64,000 bases of DNA from Beggiatoa alba B18LD (GTDB lineage: Bacteria; Pseudomonadota; Gammaproteobacteria; Beggiatoales; Beggiatoaceae): positions 1,814,637 through 1,878,636 of the forward strand of contig NZ_JH600070.1 of assembly GCF_000245015.1 (NCBI RefSeq). The letters run 5' to 3'. Positions 1 to 10,257 of the stretch are shown one piece after another; the first letter of the stretch is position 1; each line of letters opens with the position of its first letter. The notes beneath the pieces are model-generated. The model did not search any database, was not told where the DNA came from, and saw only the letters and a program-made list of their open reading frames with translations. The position numbers were made by a program, and so were the translations under genes.

Positions 1-5
1 CTGCA

Positions 6-605
6 TTACTTAAACCCCTTATTAGGACACAACACCCTATCGACCTCATCCAACAACCGTAAAATCTTCTCCAACTTAGGACGTATATTTACTAATACCT
101 CATCATCCCGTCGTGACTGAATCAGCTCCTTAACCTGCTCACAACGTTCACCCCAAGACTGATAAACCGCCTGAGCCTTAACCAACGGGTCAACCTCAAC
201 GGCAAGTACAGCCTGAACCCGTTCCGCTGTCACCTTTCCAGACTGACAAACCGTTTCCCACACCTCCCGCTGTTTCTCAGGGGGTAAACCCACTAACGGT
301 CTAACCTGCGCCTCATTCTTTGGCATGTCACCAACTGAGGACAAATTACGCACAACCGCGCTTGCATTAATCAAACGATGTGCATGTTGTCGGTGCATCT
401 TCCACACCTCAACGCAATACGCCTCGAAATTCTCATAACCCTTTAACCGATATAACCGCTTATCCCGAATCTCCACTAACGCATTTCCAACCCGATAAAA
501 CGCGCTTAACTCCTTTTCAATAACCTGTTCCAACTCCTCAAGCCGCTCATCCATTTTTCCTTTGATGGGTAATCCCCCTACCCAGTCCGCTTGTTCTAAT
601 TGCAT
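6..605 (-). CDS. Helical plasmid/phage-type protein, unnamed family
   Basis: A protein of 199 residues, unnamed as far as I can tell. It starts with a predicted helical stretch (LEELEQVIEKELSAFYRVGN), then EIRDKRLYR and GYENFEAYCVEVW, a pattern I associate with proteins on plasmids, prophages and cyanobacterial accessory DNA that act near ParB-like or replication genes. The middle reads like a helix-turn-helix (HAHRLINASAVVRNL), so DNA binding is possible but unproven. I chose the ATG at 605 rather than the in-frame TTG at 617 because a GGGGGTAGG purine run sits just before the ATG. A rho-independent terminator lies directly upstream, so it is probably transcribed separately. The 3' end lies almost at the window edge, so downstream partners cannot be seen. 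Confidence 0.6.
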   Translation of the reverse strand: MQLEQADWVGGLPIKGKMDERLEELEQVIEKELSAFYRVGNALVEIRDKRLYRLKGYENFEAYCVEVWKMHRQHAHRLINASAVVRNLSSVGDMPKNEAQVRPLVGLPPEKQREVWETVCQSGKVTAERVQAVLAVEVDPLVKAQAVYQSWGERCEQVKELIQSRRDDEVLVNIRPKLEKILRLLDEVDRVLCPNKGFK

Positions 606-615
606 ACCTACCCCC

Positions 616-640
616 AAAAAAAAGGGCGGTAAACCGCCCT
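616..640 (-). terminator. Rho-independent terminator
   Basis: On the minus strand an 8-bp perfect stem AGGGCGGT/ACCGCCCT with a 2-nt loop (623-640) is followed at once by a run of T (616-622). It ends whatever was transcribed from the remnant at 647-918 and separates that unit from the gene at 6-605. Confidence 0.75.
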
Positions 641-646
641 ACTGAC

Positions 647-918
647 CTACCCCTTTAAAGCCCGCTTAACCTGAGTTGCCTTCTCTTGGCTCATACCTAG
701 ACTCATATAACTACTCTCTACCTTTACCTGCCCGAATTGGGGTATCAACATCCCAAGTAGAATCTTTACCCAATTTCTCTACCCAATACTCCACCCCCTT
801 ACTCTCCCGCTTATCTCTTTCTTCATTAGGTAGCGTTTCATCTTCATCCGTTAACATACCTAAATGAGTAGATTCCTCTAACCCCTGATTATCCCTATCA
901 ATACTCCTACCTAATAAA
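647..918 (-). pseudogene. 3' remnant of an accessory gene plus a tiny ORF
   Basis: On the minus strand an open frame without a start codon runs from the edge of the repeat at 921 to a stop at 711. It contains the acidic stretch LTDEDETLPNEERDKRESK and then GVEYWVEKLGKDSTW. Right behind it, a 19-codon ORF (706-647, MSLGMSQEKATQVKRALKG) ends 7 nt before the terminator at 640. Codon use looks real and the terminator supports a former transcription unit. The 5' part appears to have been replaced by the MITE-like element at 921-1223. I do not recognise the family. Confidence 0.4.
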
Positions 919-920
919 CG

Positions 921-1223
921 TGAGTTCGGCGAGTTTTATAAAATAAAACAGAGACCTGCTAGGTTTTCAAAACCTAGCAGGTCTGTCGGAACACGCGAAA
1001 AGGGTTGAAGGACTGGCAGAGGTTACTCTCCTGTTTTTCATTGGGATTCATCAGACAAGATTAAAACATTATCTGAATCAGGATTAACAGAACTAGCAGA
1101 ATTTAAAACCCTCAAACCAAAAAGTCAGGTGAATGACACTTTTTAATTCTGCTAATTCTGAAAATTCTGTGAATTCTGATTCAGGCAAGCCGTTATCTTT
1201 TCTTAAAAAACTCGCAGAACTCA
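921..1223. mobile_element. MITE-like repeat with TGAGTTCGGCGAG ends
   Basis: A 303-bp non-coding element. Its ends are inverted copies of TGAGTTCGGCGAGTTT (left 921-936, right 1208-1223 with one mismatch). Inside are a near-perfect hairpin GACCTGCTAGGTTTT/AAAACCTAGCAGGTC (952-984) and a larger imperfect inverted repeat made of CAGAATT/AATTCTG words (about 1050-1190). Related copies occur at 28802-29021, 29868-30152, 40942-41436 and 50353-50496, so it is a dispersed family. No ORF is present; mobilisation in trans by a transposase is inferred. Confidence 0.75.
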
Positions 1224-1228
1224 GTTTT

Positions 1229-1879
1229 TTAGCCAACCAGTAAAACGTGTAATCGTCTAGGGCCATGTGCACCTAATTGAATGGTTTGTTCAATATCGGC
1301 AGTGCGTGAAGGTCCTGTAATAAAATTGATGGTGCGAGGAATATTTGCATGGGTTTGTCGCAGTTTTTCCCAAACTGATTCGATATGAGGTAGTAAATCG
1401 TTGAGTGATAAAACAACGATATGTACATCTGGTAAAAAATTTAATGTTGTTGGGCTAGCAGGGCTAGATAACATTACGATGCTACCTGTTTCAGCAACTC
1501 CCGCAAAGGCTTGGGTGACGCTGATGACATCATCTTGTTGTGCCGTGCGATAGGCAACGTTTAAAAAGGTACTTTCCCATGCTAAATGCTTGAGATGAGC
1601 ATCCATCACTAATTGCGCGGGTAAACTTTGTGTACTTAGGTAACGACTGATACAGGCAGGGATTTCTTGCTCGTGGGCAATTTGTTCATAACTTCCCGCC
1701 ACTTTTTCCAATTGATAGATAAATTTATCGCGTAAAGAAAGTTGTAACGTAGGTTGTTCATGGATGGAATGTTGTTGCAAGCGATTTTCTAACCGTTGTT
1801 GGGTTAATTCATCAAGAGCAGTTTGCCTACCTAAAGAGTGGCGAATTTGAGTAAAAATAGTGTCGCGGGCGGTTGTCAT
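1229..1879 (-). CDS. lutC: LutC-like LUD-domain protein (lactate utilisation protein C)
   Basis: A 216-residue LUD-domain (LutC/YkgG family) protein. In Bacillus, LutABC oxidises L-lactate to pyruvate through an iron-sulfur complex at the membrane, and LutC is the small non-Fe-S subunit. The family's C-terminal signature is visible: AFAGVAETGSIVM around residue 130, then LPDVHIVVL and the FITGPSRTADIEQTIQLGAHGPRRLHVLL block that closes LutC proteins. It overlaps lutB by 4 nt, which indicates translational coupling. No LutA-like CCG-domain gene follows or precedes, so the complex is either split in the genome or uses another partner. Confidence 0.88.
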   Translation of the reverse strand: MTTARDTIFTQIRHSLGRQTALDELTQQRLENRLQQHSIHEQPTLQLSLRDKFIYQLEKVAGSYEQIAHEQEIPACISRYLSTQSLPAQLVMDAHLKHLAWESTFLNVAYRTAQQDDVISVTQAFAGVAETGSIVMLSSPASPTTLNFLPDVHIVVLSLNDLLPHIESVWEKLRQTHANIPRTINFITGPSRTADIEQTIQLGAHGPRRLHVLLVG

Positions 1880-3303
1880 TGATTAAACCCTTTTTGTAAG
1901 CGTTTCCAGTGAGACATAAAGGTTTCTCCTTGAGGGGCGGGCATATCACGACTGACAGTCCAAGCACTGGCAAAGGGTAGCTGTTGAAAATAACCATGTT
2001 TTTTTCCGAAAAAGCGTAAAATTTTTGCTTTTATGGCTGTTCCTGCATGATATAAACGGGGGTGTTTTGCAAAGAATGCCCAGAGGGTTAATGCCCAGCG
2101 GGCGCGACCGTGTACTAAGCCTTGTTTATATTGGCGAATACGGTGATGGCGTAGCATGGTTGGTAATGGAATGCTCATCGGACAGACTTGTTGACAGCGT
2201 CCATTGAGTGTGCAGGCGTTGGGTAAATCGCCTGCTTCTTGTAATCCTAGCATAATCGGTGTGAGTACCGAGCCCATAGGTCCTGGGTAAACCCAGCCAT
2301 AGGCATGTCCACCAATTGAGCCATAGACTGGGCAGTGGTTGAGACAAGCCCCACAGCGGATGCAACGTAGCATGTCGTGGAATTCATTGCCTAACATGCG
2401 TGAGCGTCCATTATCAAGTAGGACAACGTGAAAGGCTTCCGCGCCGCTGATATCGCCTGTGCGTTTAATCCCTGTGGTTAGGGTGGTGTAGGCAGTCATT
2501 TCTTGCCCTGTCGCGCTGCGTCCTAAAAGACGAATGATAGTTGTCATGTCTTCTAACGTGGGGATAACTTTGTCTATGCTCGCAGTGACGATATGCACAC
2601 GGGGTAAGCAATTGGTTAAATCGCCATTGCCTTCATTGGTAACAATGACGGTAGAGCCTGTTTCTGCGACAAGAAAATTCGCGCCTGTAATGCCTACATC
2701 AGCAATTAAATATTTTTTACGTAACACTTGGCGAGCTTCATTGACGAGTGCCGCGCGTTCTGTTTGTTTTTCAGTGAGTCCATATTGTTGATGATGCTGA
2801 TGGAATAATTCGGTAATTTGTTCGCGGGTTTTGTGTACCGCAGGGGCAATGATATGGCTTGGCGGTTCTTTGGCGAGTTGAATGATATATTCGCCTAAAT
2901 CAGTTTCTACGACTTCAAATTGTTCTGCTTCTAAGGCTTCATTGATGGCAATTTCTTCGCCTATCATTGACTTACCTTTAGTAATAACTTTGGCATTGGC
3001 ATCTTTACAGAGTTTGACGATGATATGACGTGCAGTCTCGGCGGTGTCTGCCCAGTGGACTTGCCCACCGCTTGCAACCACTTGTTTTTCAAATTGTTCT
3101 AAATAGAAATCTAAATACTTGAGCGTATGCTCTTTAATTTCTTTTGCACGTGTCCGTAAGGCTTCGAATTCTGGTAATGCTTGTACAGCAAGACGACGTT
3201 TGTCGATGAAACCTGTTTTAGCATTTGCCATTGCTTTTTGTAACTGCACATCACGCAAAGCAGCCGTTGCACGCTGTTTAAAATCATGGGATTGGGATTG
3301 CAT
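1876..3303 (-). CDS. lutB: LutB-like iron-sulfur protein (lactate utilisation protein B)
   Basis: About 475 residues. The N-terminal two thirds are a LUD domain (SMIGEEIAINEALE, GITGANFLVAETGS, PRVHIVTASIDKVIP). The C-terminal third holds two ferredoxin-type clusters, CIRCGACLNHCPVY and CTLNGRCQQVCP, the usual 4Fe-4S arrangement of LutB/YkgF. Its role is electron transfer during L-lactate oxidation. I chose the ATG at 3303, preceded by CGAGGAG, over an in-frame TTG at 3327. It is cotranscribed with lutC. The expected third member LutA (two CCG domains) is absent from both flanks. Confidence 0.9.
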   Translation of the reverse strand: MQSQSHDFKQRATAALRDVQLQKAMANAKTGFIDKRRLAVQALPEFEALRTRAKEIKEHTLKYLDFYLEQFEKQVVASGGQVHWADTAETARHIIVKLCKDANAKVITKGKSMIGEEIAINEALEAEQFEVVETDLGEYIIQLAKEPPSHIIAPAVHKTREQITELFHQHHQQYGLTEKQTERAALVNEARQVLRKKYLIADVGITGANFLVAETGSTVIVTNEGNGDLTNCLPRVHIVTASIDKVIPTLEDMTTIIRLLGRSATGQEMTAYTTLTTGIKRTGDISGAEAFHVVLLDNGRSRMLGNEFHDMLRCIRCGACLNHCPVYGSIGGHAYGWVYPGPMGSVLTPIMLGLQEAGDLPNACTLNGRCQQVCPMSIPLPTMLRHHRIRQYKQGLVHGRARWALTLWAFFAKHPRLYHAGTAIKAKILRFFGKKHGYFQQLPFASAWTVSRDMPAPQGETFMSHWKRLQKGFNQ

Positions 3304-3551
3304 TATAGTAAAAACTCCTCGATCCAATCTCGTTACGGGGGGATGTCGTTTGCATCTCTCAACATCTGAGTATGGTCACTCATTATTTTAAGCATAGATG
3401 CGAATCGATTCACGGGAAAAATAGTCAGGTGTATTTATATCAAGTTTGAAGCAATACTGAAGAAACATTGCGGTTTGTAACAGTAGGATGAATGGGGGTT
3501 AAAACCCCGTTCAGAATGGCGGGAGATTAGAAAGCGTTGGGTCGCTAAAAA

Positions 3552-4094
3552 TTAGCTTTTTAGTTTTTTTAATAATTCCTCTGCTTCTAATGATAAATCA
3601 ATATCTTTTAATTCTTTTGTGGTTTTTGGCGCGGTTTTTGTGATGTGTGTTGGGGCATAACGCGCGTGTTCTAAGGCGTGCAATTCGCTTTCTAAACGTT
3701 CAATTTCTTGTTGATCACGTATCTCGCTGTAATCAGTTTGTTGTGTTGTGACTATGTTCTTTAGTTGATTTATTTCAGAAAGTTGAGCTTCTAGCTCTTT
3801 GGTTTTTTCGGAAATTTCGCGTGTTATTTGCGCTTGATGCAATACCTTTAAATTCTCGTTGGCAAAGGTATTTAACGAGTCTTGGTAGAGTAAATCTGCT
3901 TTTTGCAGAATATCATTCATCCATTCATCGGTATGTGCTGATTGTTGGTGAAAATCAACAAGGCTTCCTTTAAGTTGTTCGGCAACTAAACGGAATTCTT
4001 TTAATTCACGTGACAAGGTCGCTTGTAATTGATTTTCAACGGCAACAATTTCATCTGCTTGTGTCGTAACATCATGAGGAGTTTTATTAGCCAT
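3552..4094 (-). CDS. Coiled-coil protein of unknown function
   Basis: A 180-residue, highly charged, mostly alpha-helical protein without signal peptide or membrane segment. Long heptad-like runs (ENQLQATLSRELKEFRLVAE, KTKELEAQLSEINQLK, IERLESELHALEHA) indicate a coiled coil. The C-terminus is Lys-rich (LEAEELLKKLKS). It is single, with 140-250 bp gaps on both sides, and I recognise no family. A structural or cytoskeletal adaptor role would be guesswork. Confidence 0.6.
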   Translation of the reverse strand: MANKTPHDVTTQADEIVAVENQLQATLSRELKEFRLVAEQLKGSLVDFHQQSAHTDEWMNDILQKADLLYQDSLNTFANENLKVLHQAQITREISEKTKELEAQLSEINQLKNIVTTQQTDYSEIRDQQEIERLESELHALEHARYAPTHITKTAPKTTKELKDIDLSLEAEELLKKLKS

Positions 4095-4236
4095 ATTATC
4101 ATCTAGGGTGGTCGTTATTCTTCTGGTTCTTATTGTTGCAAACAGCGTTCCAGTTAGTTGTTTTTATACGCAAGTATGCATTGCTAACCCATTGTTATGA
4201 GAGTAACTGTAGATGAAAAATCAAGGCGGTCAACCG

Positions 4237-5388
4237 TTATTGATTGATAGTGACTTGAAATCCTAAGCCTTCTAATTGATAGGCTAACGCAAGTTTTGTC
4301 GCAGGTAGTTGGATAGTCAACGAAGAAAATTCACGACGTATAGGATATTGCTTGCGTAATAGGTCAAACCATTCACTGGGGTCATCGGTATAAATACCCC
4401 GTCGTAATGCGTCAGAATCTCGTCGAACATCATAAACGCTAGTGACGGCGGTATAAATCGCTTGATTGTCTTGCACGGTATCGCTGAAACGGAGGCGTAA
4501 TAAGGCAGGATCGGCTAAAGATTGTTGGGCTGACCAGTATTTAGGTTGTGCAAAGTATTGACAAGCCGCGTTATAAATCATTTCTGTACCATGCACTTTA
4601 CCGTCAAAACTATAGCCTGCAATATGCGGTGTACCGAAGACTGTTCTTTGTAAAAGCAGTTGATTAATAGCAGGTTCTTCTTCCCATACGTCTAAAATTG
4701 CAGTCATATTGGGATATTTAACGAGGCGTTGAATCAATGCAGTTTCGTCAATGACATCACCGCGCGACGTGTTGATTAAAATCGCGTTGGGATTTAGGCG
4801 TTGTAAAAAGTGACTGTCAATTAATTGCCAAGTTGGATAAGCACCTGTTGTGACTAATGGCACATGAATTGTGATGATGTCAGCTTGACTCACATCGTGC
4901 ATATTGACATAGCCCATTGTGCCTGTTTGAGTCTGTAAGGGGGGGTCACAGACTAAACAGGTGACACCCAAGGCTTGCAATTTTTGTAAAACACGAGAGC
5001 CAACATTGCCACAGCCGATAATACCAACGGTTTTTTGTGCTAATTGAAATCCCTGTTGTTGGGCTAAAACGATTAAGGCACTGATGACATATTCGGCCGC
5101 AGAGGTTGCATTACTTGCGGGTGCATTGGCGAAACCGATATGTTGTTGTGCCAGATAATCCATATCGATATGGTCAGTGCCTATCGTGCTAGTGCCGACG
5201 AATTTAACAGGCGTGTCAGTTAATAAAGCGGCTGTCACAGGTGTGACAGAACGAACTAATAAAATATCTGCTTCAAACGCTATCAAGTCACTTTGTTTTA
5301 AACTGCGCCCAACAACTGTTTTTACATCGCCTAAAGAAGAAAAGGCTTCAACAACATAGGGAATATTTTCATCAGCAATAATTTTCAT
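4237..5388 (-). CDS. pdxB: Erythronate-4-phosphate dehydrogenase PdxB
   Basis: A 383-residue D-2-hydroxyacid dehydrogenase that oxidises 4-phospho-D-erythronate in the DXP-dependent pyridoxal-phosphate pathway of gammaproteobacteria. It opens with MKIIADENIPYVVEAF, typical of PdxB. It has the NAD-binding fingerprint VGIIGCGNVGSRV near residue 120, the catalytic Arg region NTSRGDVIDE, the Glu region DVWEEEP and the His in GTPHIAGYSFDGK, which includes the PdxB-specific FDGK. Its C-terminal extension gives it the family's usual length (~380, against ~320 for SerA-like short forms). Monocistronic by spacing. Confidence 0.93.
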   Translation of the reverse strand: MKIIADENIPYVVEAFSSLGDVKTVVGRSLKQSDLIAFEADILLVRSVTPVTAALLTDTPVKFVGTSTIGTDHIDMDYLAQQHIGFANAPASNATSAAEYVISALIVLAQQQGFQLAQKTVGIIGCGNVGSRVLQKLQALGVTCLVCDPPLQTQTGTMGYVNMHDVSQADIITIHVPLVTTGAYPTWQLIDSHFLQRLNPNAILINTSRGDVIDETALIQRLVKYPNMTAILDVWEEEPAINQLLLQRTVFGTPHIAGYSFDGKVHGTEMIYNAACQYFAQPKYWSAQQSLADPALLRLRFSDTVQDNQAIYTAVTSVYDVRRDSDALRRGIYTDDPSEWFDLLRKQYPIRREFSSLTIQLPATKLALAYQLEGLGFQVTINQ

Positions 5389-7281
<1,893 letters not shown>

Positions 7282-7313
7282 GCCTTACGTCACCACGGTA
7301 TTAGCGTGCGCTC

Positions 7314-7346
7314 CTAAAAACCCGTCATTAATGGCGGGTTTTCTTT
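7314..7346 (+). terminator. guaB rho-independent terminator
   Basis: The stem AAAACCCG...CGGGTTTT, extended inward by TCAT/ATGG, is followed by TTCTTTTT. It sits 33 nt after the guaB stop and before lysC. Confidence 0.85.
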
Positions 7347-7507
7347 TTCTAAAAACACACAAGTAAATTGTGGTTTTTTGCAAGACAAAATCTTAAAAAC
7401 CCGCGAAAAAAATTTCTTAATACCCAACTTTACACCCTCAAATAAAATAGTGTTTAATGGCAATTTACGCTGATGTTTCAGTTTCAGGAGATTATTAAAA
7501 ACAAATT

Positions 7508-8740
7508 ATGGCACTCATTGTACAAAAATATGGTGGCACTTCTGTTGGCTCTGTTGAACGCATCCAACACGTTGCTGATAAAGTCATCGCAGCCCGCAAA
7601 CAAGGACATGATATTGTCGTCGTTGTCTCTGCTATGAGTGGCGAAACGAACAGACTCATTGCTTTAGCAAAAAGTGTGAATGACCCACCAAAACCCCGAG
7701 AATACGATGCCCTCATTGCGACAGGGGAACAAGTGACTATCGGTTTATTAGCCATTGCCTTAGAAGCAAAAGGCTGCCCCGCACGCTCCTACACAGGGGG
7801 ACAAGTGCGGATTTTGACTGATAACGCTTTCACCAAAGCGCGGATTTTAGAAATTGACGACAAAGCCATGCGTCATGACCTTGCACAAGGCACTGTTGTT
7901 GTCGTTGCTGGATTTCAGGGGGTCGATGCGGATGGCAATATTACAACGTTAGGACGTGGTGGCTCTGATACAACCGCTGTTGCATTAGCAGCCGCGTTAA
8001 AAGCCGATGAATGTCAAATTTATACAGATGTTGATGGGGTTTACACCACCGACCCTCGCGTTGTTCCAACCGCGCGACGGTTAGACAAAATCAGCTTTGA
8101 AGAAATGCTCGAAATGGCAAGTTCAGGGTCAAAAGTTTTACAAATCCGCTCTGTAGAATTTGCGGGCAAGTACAACGTTCCGCTTCGAGTTTTATCGTCA
8201 TTTGAGGAAAATAGTAAAGGTACGTTAATCGCGCCAGAGGATGCTTCAATGGAACAAGTTTTAATTTCAGGTATCGCTTTTAACCGTGATGAAGCCAAAT
8301 TAACCATTTTAGGCATTCCTGATAAACCAGGGATTGCTTATCAAGTGCTTGGCGGTATTGCTGATGCGAACATTGAAGTCGACATGATTGTGCAAAATAT
8401 TCGCGCAGGCAGTGACACCACCGACTTAACGTTTACCGTTCATCGCAATGATTACAAAAAAGCCTTAGAAATTCTGCAAGTCATTGCAAAACAACTCAAT
8501 GCAAAAGAAGTTCAAGGGGATGAAAAAATCGCCAAAATTGCACTGGTTGGGATTGGTATGCGTTCACATGCAGGTGTTGCGAGCAAAATGTTCAAGACAT
8601 TGGCAGAAGAACGCATTAATATTCAACTCATTTCCACCTCAGAAATTAAAATTTCTGTTGTCATCGACGAAAAATACTTAGAACTGGCTGTACGGGTTTT
8701 ACATCAAGCTTTTGATTTAGAAAAAATCCCTACCCTCTAA
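7508..8740 (+). CDS. lysC: Aspartate kinase
   Basis: A 410-residue monofunctional aspartokinase of the alpha/beta type (ask_LysC). It phosphorylates aspartate to open the lysine/threonine/methionine/DAP pathway. The kinase domain shows VQKYGGTSVGSVERI at the N-terminus, TLGRGGSDTTAVALAAAL and the EIYTDVDGV-like CQIYTDVDGVYTTDPR. Two ACT domains fill residues ~265-410 (ILGIPDKPGIAY, VGIGMRSHAGVASKMF), the usual feedback sites. Its place just upstream of csrA matches many gammaproteobacteria. Confidence 0.95.
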   Translation: MALIVQKYGGTSVGSVERIQHVADKVIAARKQGHDIVVVVSAMSGETNRLIALAKSVNDPPKPREYDALIATGEQVTIGLLAIALEAKGCPARSYTGGQVRILTDNAFTKARILEIDDKAMRHDLAQGTVVVVAGFQGVDADGNITTLGRGGSDTTAVALAAALKADECQIYTDVDGVYTTDPRVVPTARRLDKISFEEMLEMASSGSKVLQIRSVEFAGKYNVPLRVLSSFEENSKGTLIAPEDASMEQVLISGIAFNRDEAKLTILGIPDKPGIAYQVLGGIADANIEVDMIVQNIRAGSDTTDLTFTVHRNDYKKALEILQVIAKQLNAKEVQGDEKIAKIALVGIGMRSHAGVASKMFKTLAEERINIQLISTSEIKISVVIDEKYLELAVRVLHQAFDLEKIPTL

Positions 8741-8746
8741 GTTACC

Positions 8747-8778
8747 TATGCGTTACCTAAACCGTTAGGTAACGCATA
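8747..8778 (+). terminator. Perfect 14-bp hairpin after lysC
   Basis: TATGCGTTACCTAA and its exact complement TTAGGTAACGCATA flank a 4-nt loop, 6 nt after the lysC stop. No T-tract follows (it continues ATCCCC), so it is a stable 3' hairpin or an inefficient terminator that may leave read-through into csrA. Confidence 0.65.
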
Positions 8779-8842
8779 ATCCCCTCCCCATTCTGGCAAA
8801 AAGATAGCTATACTAGACAATGAGCTTTGTGTAAAAATGCTA

Positions 8843-8985
8843 TTGGCTTATTGTATTCTTAAATACTTGTATAATAATTAAAAGCGACTAAATTACATTG
8901 TAGTAACACGAAGGAAGGAGAGGTTACAGAGGGGTAATGATGTAACCTGACACCGTATGGAATAGCTTGGAACAGGAGAAAATCT
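8843..8985 (+). promoter_or_regulatory. csrA promoter and GGA-rich leader
   Basis: A TATAAT box at 8870-8875 is the best -10 element; no good -35 is evident. The leader that follows holds several GGA motifs (AAGGAAGGAG at about 8910-8919, GGAAT near 8958, GGAAC near 8970, and the Shine-Dalgarno AGGAGAA near 8974-8980). CsrA binds GGA motifs and represses its own translation in E. coli. Overlap of one motif with the Shine-Dalgarno site suggests the same loop here. Confidence 0.5.
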
Positions 8986-9174
8986 ATGCTGATTTTGACA
9001 AGGCGTGTTGGGGAATCACTGATGATAGGGGATGAGGTCACAGTGACGGTGTTAGGTGTGAAAGGCAATCAAGTAAGGATAGGGGTCAATGCTCCTAAAG
9101 AGGTTGCCGTTCACCGTGAAGAGATTTATCAGCGTATTCAACAAGAGAAGTCTGGTACAGACGATTCGCATTAA
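8986..9174 (+). CDS. csrA: Carbon storage regulator CsrA
   Basis: A 62-residue RNA-binding dimer that controls translation and stability of mRNAs for carbon storage, motility and biofilm. The sequence [18 protein letters not shown] is nearly invariant in the family, as is [17 protein letters not shown] with the RNA-contacting Arg. Length is normal. It lies downstream of lysC, as in many gammaproteobacteria, but the tRNA-Ser gene often found after csrA is absent; the convergent DUF2062 gene follows instead. Confidence 0.97.
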   Translation: MLILTRRVGESLMIGDEVTVTVLGVKGNQVRIGVNAPKEVAVHREEIYQRIQQEKSGTDDSH

Positions 9175-9208
9175 CATATCATCTATTACGTGATGTGTTG
9201 TAGCTTCT

Positions 9209-9757
9209 TCAATCAGCCATCACGTTCCCATTTAAACCATTCGCCTCCCGACGACGACGGCGTTTCTGCCATTCACGCGCAACTTGTAAACGCCATAAAC
9301 CACGCACCGCAATATAACCTACCCCAGAAAAGACGCAAGCCAACACAAGCGAACCTAAGTACAAAGGCAACCAAATATTATCCAGTGCGTCAATAAACCA
9401 CTCAACCGACATTTGAAACGAATCATATTCAGCAGGACTGCCTAACAGCAAATTGCCCAATTGATAAGCTAAATACAGAATAGGTGGCATTGTAATTGGA
9501 TTAGTAATCCAGACTAAACTCACGGCTAACGGTAAATTTGCGCGTAATAAAACCGCAAAAATCGCAGCAGGTAGCATTTGAAGTGGCATAGGAATAAAGG
9601 CGAAAAACAGCCCGATTGCCATCCCACCTGATAGGGAACGACGGTTGAGATGCCATAAATTGTCATCGTGCAATAGCTTACCCAAAAACTGTAGATTAGG
9701 ATGATTCTTGACATGATGTGCTTGTGGCAACCAACGTTTAAACAGATGTTTTGCCAT
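9209..9757 (-). CDS. DUF2062 family inner-membrane protein
   Basis: A 182-residue membrane protein of the DUF2062 family, whose function is unknown. Hallmarks are the N-terminal region with HPNLQFLGKLLHD, then SGGMAIGLFFAFIPMPLQM, and WITNPITMPPILYLAYQLG, where the NP-x-T-x-PP motif is typical. Two to four hydrophobic segments are visible, with a basic C-terminus (EWQKRRRRREANG). It converges on csrA with 34 bp between stops. Confidence 0.85.
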   Translation of the reverse strand: MAKHLFKRWLPQAHHVKNHPNLQFLGKLLHDDNLWHLNRRSLSGGMAIGLFFAFIPMPLQMLPAAIFAVLLRANLPLAVSLVWITNPITMPPILYLAYQLGNLLLGSPAEYDSFQMSVEWFIDALDNIWLPLYLGSLVLACVFSGVGYIAVRGLWRLQVAREWQKRRRRREANGLNGNVMAD

Positions 9758-9867
9758 ATCAATGTGTTAAAAACGTGGTGATGATGAGATGTGTTGCAAG
9801 CTCAATGATGAGCCTGCATTTTTACTGCGAAAAGCCTCTTGGGCGAAATTGCCTATTAAAATAGACC

Positions 9868-10098
9868 TTAATCCCCAGTTGTCGCTGTTTTGCTTGCAGA
9901 ACTATCCGCTTTCTTATCCCCTTTAAAATCAGTTGCGTACCAGCCTGTGCCCTTTAATTGAAAACCAGCGGCAGAAATTAATTTGACTAAGGTTTTTTGA
10001 TGACAAGCGGGACACTCTTCTAAAGGGTCTTCGCTCATCTTTTGCAATACTTCTAATTCATGACTGCAACTTTCGCAACGATATTCATAAATAGGCAT
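9868..10098 (-). CDS. FmdB-family zinc ribbon protein
   Basis: A 76-residue protein beginning MPIYEYRCESC, with two CxxC pairs (CESC, CPAC) forming a zinc ribbon. The family takes its name from a putative regulator of formamidase; in most bacteria the function is unknown. The ATG at 10098 is preferred over an upstream in-frame start because the family always begins MP(I/L)YEY and an AGGAGAAG site precedes it. The tail is Ser/Ala/Thr/Lys-rich and probably disordered. A second zinc-ribbon gene of this general type lies at 55299. Confidence 0.88.
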   Translation of the reverse strand: MPIYEYRCESCSHELEVLQKMSEDPLEECPACHQKTLVKLISAAGFQLKGTGWYATDFKGDKKADSSASKTATTGD

Positions 10099-10257
10099 TT
10101 TTCTTCTCCTGCACACAAGCACATAAAAATAGACAATTAAAAGAATAAACTGCCTTACAAAGTATGTTTAAATGTTAAAAATACAAGTTTTATCTGCAGT
10201 TCACGCATTTTCGTTAAATTTTACGAGTATTTATATCAATACTCAAATTATGTCCAT

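Noticed and set aside
676-867. Plus-strand 63-codon ORF rich in Ser and Leu
   Set aside because: It is the complement of the minus-strand gene remnant at 711-918, whose acidic protein-like composition and downstream terminator are better supported.
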